Part shown: positions 63,435 to 64,000 of the stretch, in pieces | How positions within the stretch are numbered: the stretch's first letter is position 1 | Layout of the letters: each line of letters opens with the position of its first letter | NCBI GenBank assembly: GCA_022843025.1 | Contig: JALHOL010000007.1 | Coordinates: 248,001 to 312,000, forward strand | From: Paracoccaceae bacterium | GTDB lineage: Bacteria > Pseudomonadota > Alphaproteobacteria > Rhodobacterales > Rhodobacteraceae | Direction of reading: 5' to 3' | DNA: 64,000 bases | The notes under the pieces: model-generated | Databases searched by the model: none | The model's input: only the letters and a program-made list of their open reading frames with translations | What the model was told of the DNA's origin: nothing | Program-made: the position numbers and the translations under genes

Positions 63435-63458
63435 GCATGGGTATTTTTGCCAAGGTGA
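63435..63458 (+). repeat. Dispersed intergenic repeat, copy 6 (right arm)
   Basis: GGGTATTTTTGCCAAGGTGA on the plus strand. Together with copy 5 it forms a long inverted repeat between two convergent genes, possibly a bidirectional transcription end. Confidence 0.75.
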
Positions 63459-63477
63459 AACGGCAAAGGCACGCCCG

Positions 63478-64000
63478 CTAACGGGCCAGAAGCAATTCCG
63501 CCTTCAGCCCGCCCAAAGCCTCACTCCGGCCCAGCCGCAATTCGCCGCCATGGCTGCGGGCGATGTCTGCCGCGATCGACAGGCCAAGCCCCACCCCACC
63601 CCCCCGGTTCGGATCGCGCGCCGCGTCCAGCCGGCTAAAAGGCACCACCGCCTCGGCCCGCCGCGCCGCAGGAATGCCCGGCCCGTCATCCTCTACCGTA
63701 AAGCGCAGCCAGTTCGTCCCCATCTCCAGCGTCACCTGCGCCTGCTTGCCATAGCGCAACGCGTTGTAGACAAGGTTTTCCAGCGCCCGCGTCACCGCCT
63801 GCGGACGCAGCGGCACAGCCTGCACGCGCCCCGGCTGGCGAAACTCCACCCGCCCGCCGATCCGCACCGCATTCTCCACCACCCGCTGCGCCAGCGCCGC
63901 CGGATCCACAGGCTCCACCGCCTCGGTCGCATCCCCACGGGCAAAGGACAGGAACTCATCCACCAGCCGCTCCATCTCGGCCACGTCCCCCAAAAGGGCC
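63478..64000 (-). CDS. Sensor histidine kinase, C-terminal part (EnvZ-like), partial
   Basis: At least 174 codons of a histidine kinase running off the right edge. The dimerisation-region remnant EMERLVDEFLSFARG, N-box LVYNALRY, G1 DDGPGIPAARR and G2 GGVGLGLSIA are visible. The phospho-accepting His and sensor domain lie outside the window, so input and partner are unknown. Confidence 0.85.
   Translation of the reverse strand, partial: ALLGDVAEMERLVDEFLSFARGDATEAVEPVDPAALAQRVVENAVRIGGRVEFRQPGRVQAVPLRPQAVTRALENLVYNALRYGKQAQVTLEMGTNWLRFTVEDDGPGIPAARRAEAVVPFSRLDAARDPNRGGGVGLGLSIAADIARSHGGELRLGRSEALGGLKAELLLAR

Overview
The window is GC-rich, densely packed DNA that looks like chromosome of a Rhodobacterales alphaproteobacterium (Rhodobacter/Tabrizicola/Gemmobacter-like; genus not determinable here). 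Supporting evidence: the accB-accC-aat-DUF2155-mlaD-NDUFA12 block, a GapR-type nucleoid protein, a ScfR-type fatty-acyl-CoA regulator, PpaA/AppA-like SCHIC/B12-binding proteins, and a candidate CtrA box. No phage, IS element, CRISPR array or integrase was seen.

Layout. 0-5 kb: a BMP-type (nucleoside-like) ABC transporter with a divergent LysR gene, then a second LysR gene. 5-9 kb: dabB-dabA, a DAB-type inorganic-carbon accumulation system divergent from that LysR gene. 9.1-10.4 kb: a SCHIC/B12-type protein followed by a BLUF photoreceptor, which together resemble an AppA split into two genes. 10.4-15.5 kb: an FGGY sugar kinase divergent from a ribose-type ABC transporter. 15.5-17.2 kb: a DUF1624-type membrane protein and a second SCHIC/B12-type protein with a PpsR-like TGT-N12-ACA box upstream. 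17.2-20.5 kb: GlxA-type and LysR regulators divergent from a creatinase-family gene. 20.8 kb: tRNA-Thr(TGT). 20.9-26.6 kb: Fe3+-type ABC permease, an orphan protein, gapR, a FadJ-like protein with altered catalytic positions, and a DksA/TraR-type zinc finger. 26.8-29.1 kb: a blh-pmpA-pmpB-DUF442 sulfur/persulfide operon. 29.2-34.9 kb: an orphan FliM/FliN-domain protein, a symporter-linked histidine kinase with its response regulator, and a ScfR-family regulator.

35-50 kb holds what looks like a reductive pyrimidine (uracil/thymine) degradation regulon: an ABC transporter, dihydropyrimidinase, a carbamoyl-amino-acid hydrolase, two RutR-like TetR regulators with RutR-type operators, and preT-dedA-preA. 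PreT/PreA would reduce uracil, the dihydropyrimidinase would open the ring, and the amidohydrolase would release beta-alanine, CO2 and NH3. Inside this region lies a luciferase-like monooxygenase gene interrupted by a 17-nt G homopolymer.

50-56.3 kb is housekeeping: accBC, aat, DUF2155, mlaD, NDUFA12, clpX, clpP. 56.5-57.7 kb is a photolyase/cryptochrome-like FAD protein with unusual domain order. 57.7-58.5 kb is a gene-poor spacer with duplicated repeats. 58.5-62.8 kb has a CDP-alcohol phosphatidyltransferase and a YnjBCD-like ABC transporter. The window ends with a CAP-domain protein and a truncated histidine kinase.

All functional calls come from reading the sequence and recognising families; no search was run.
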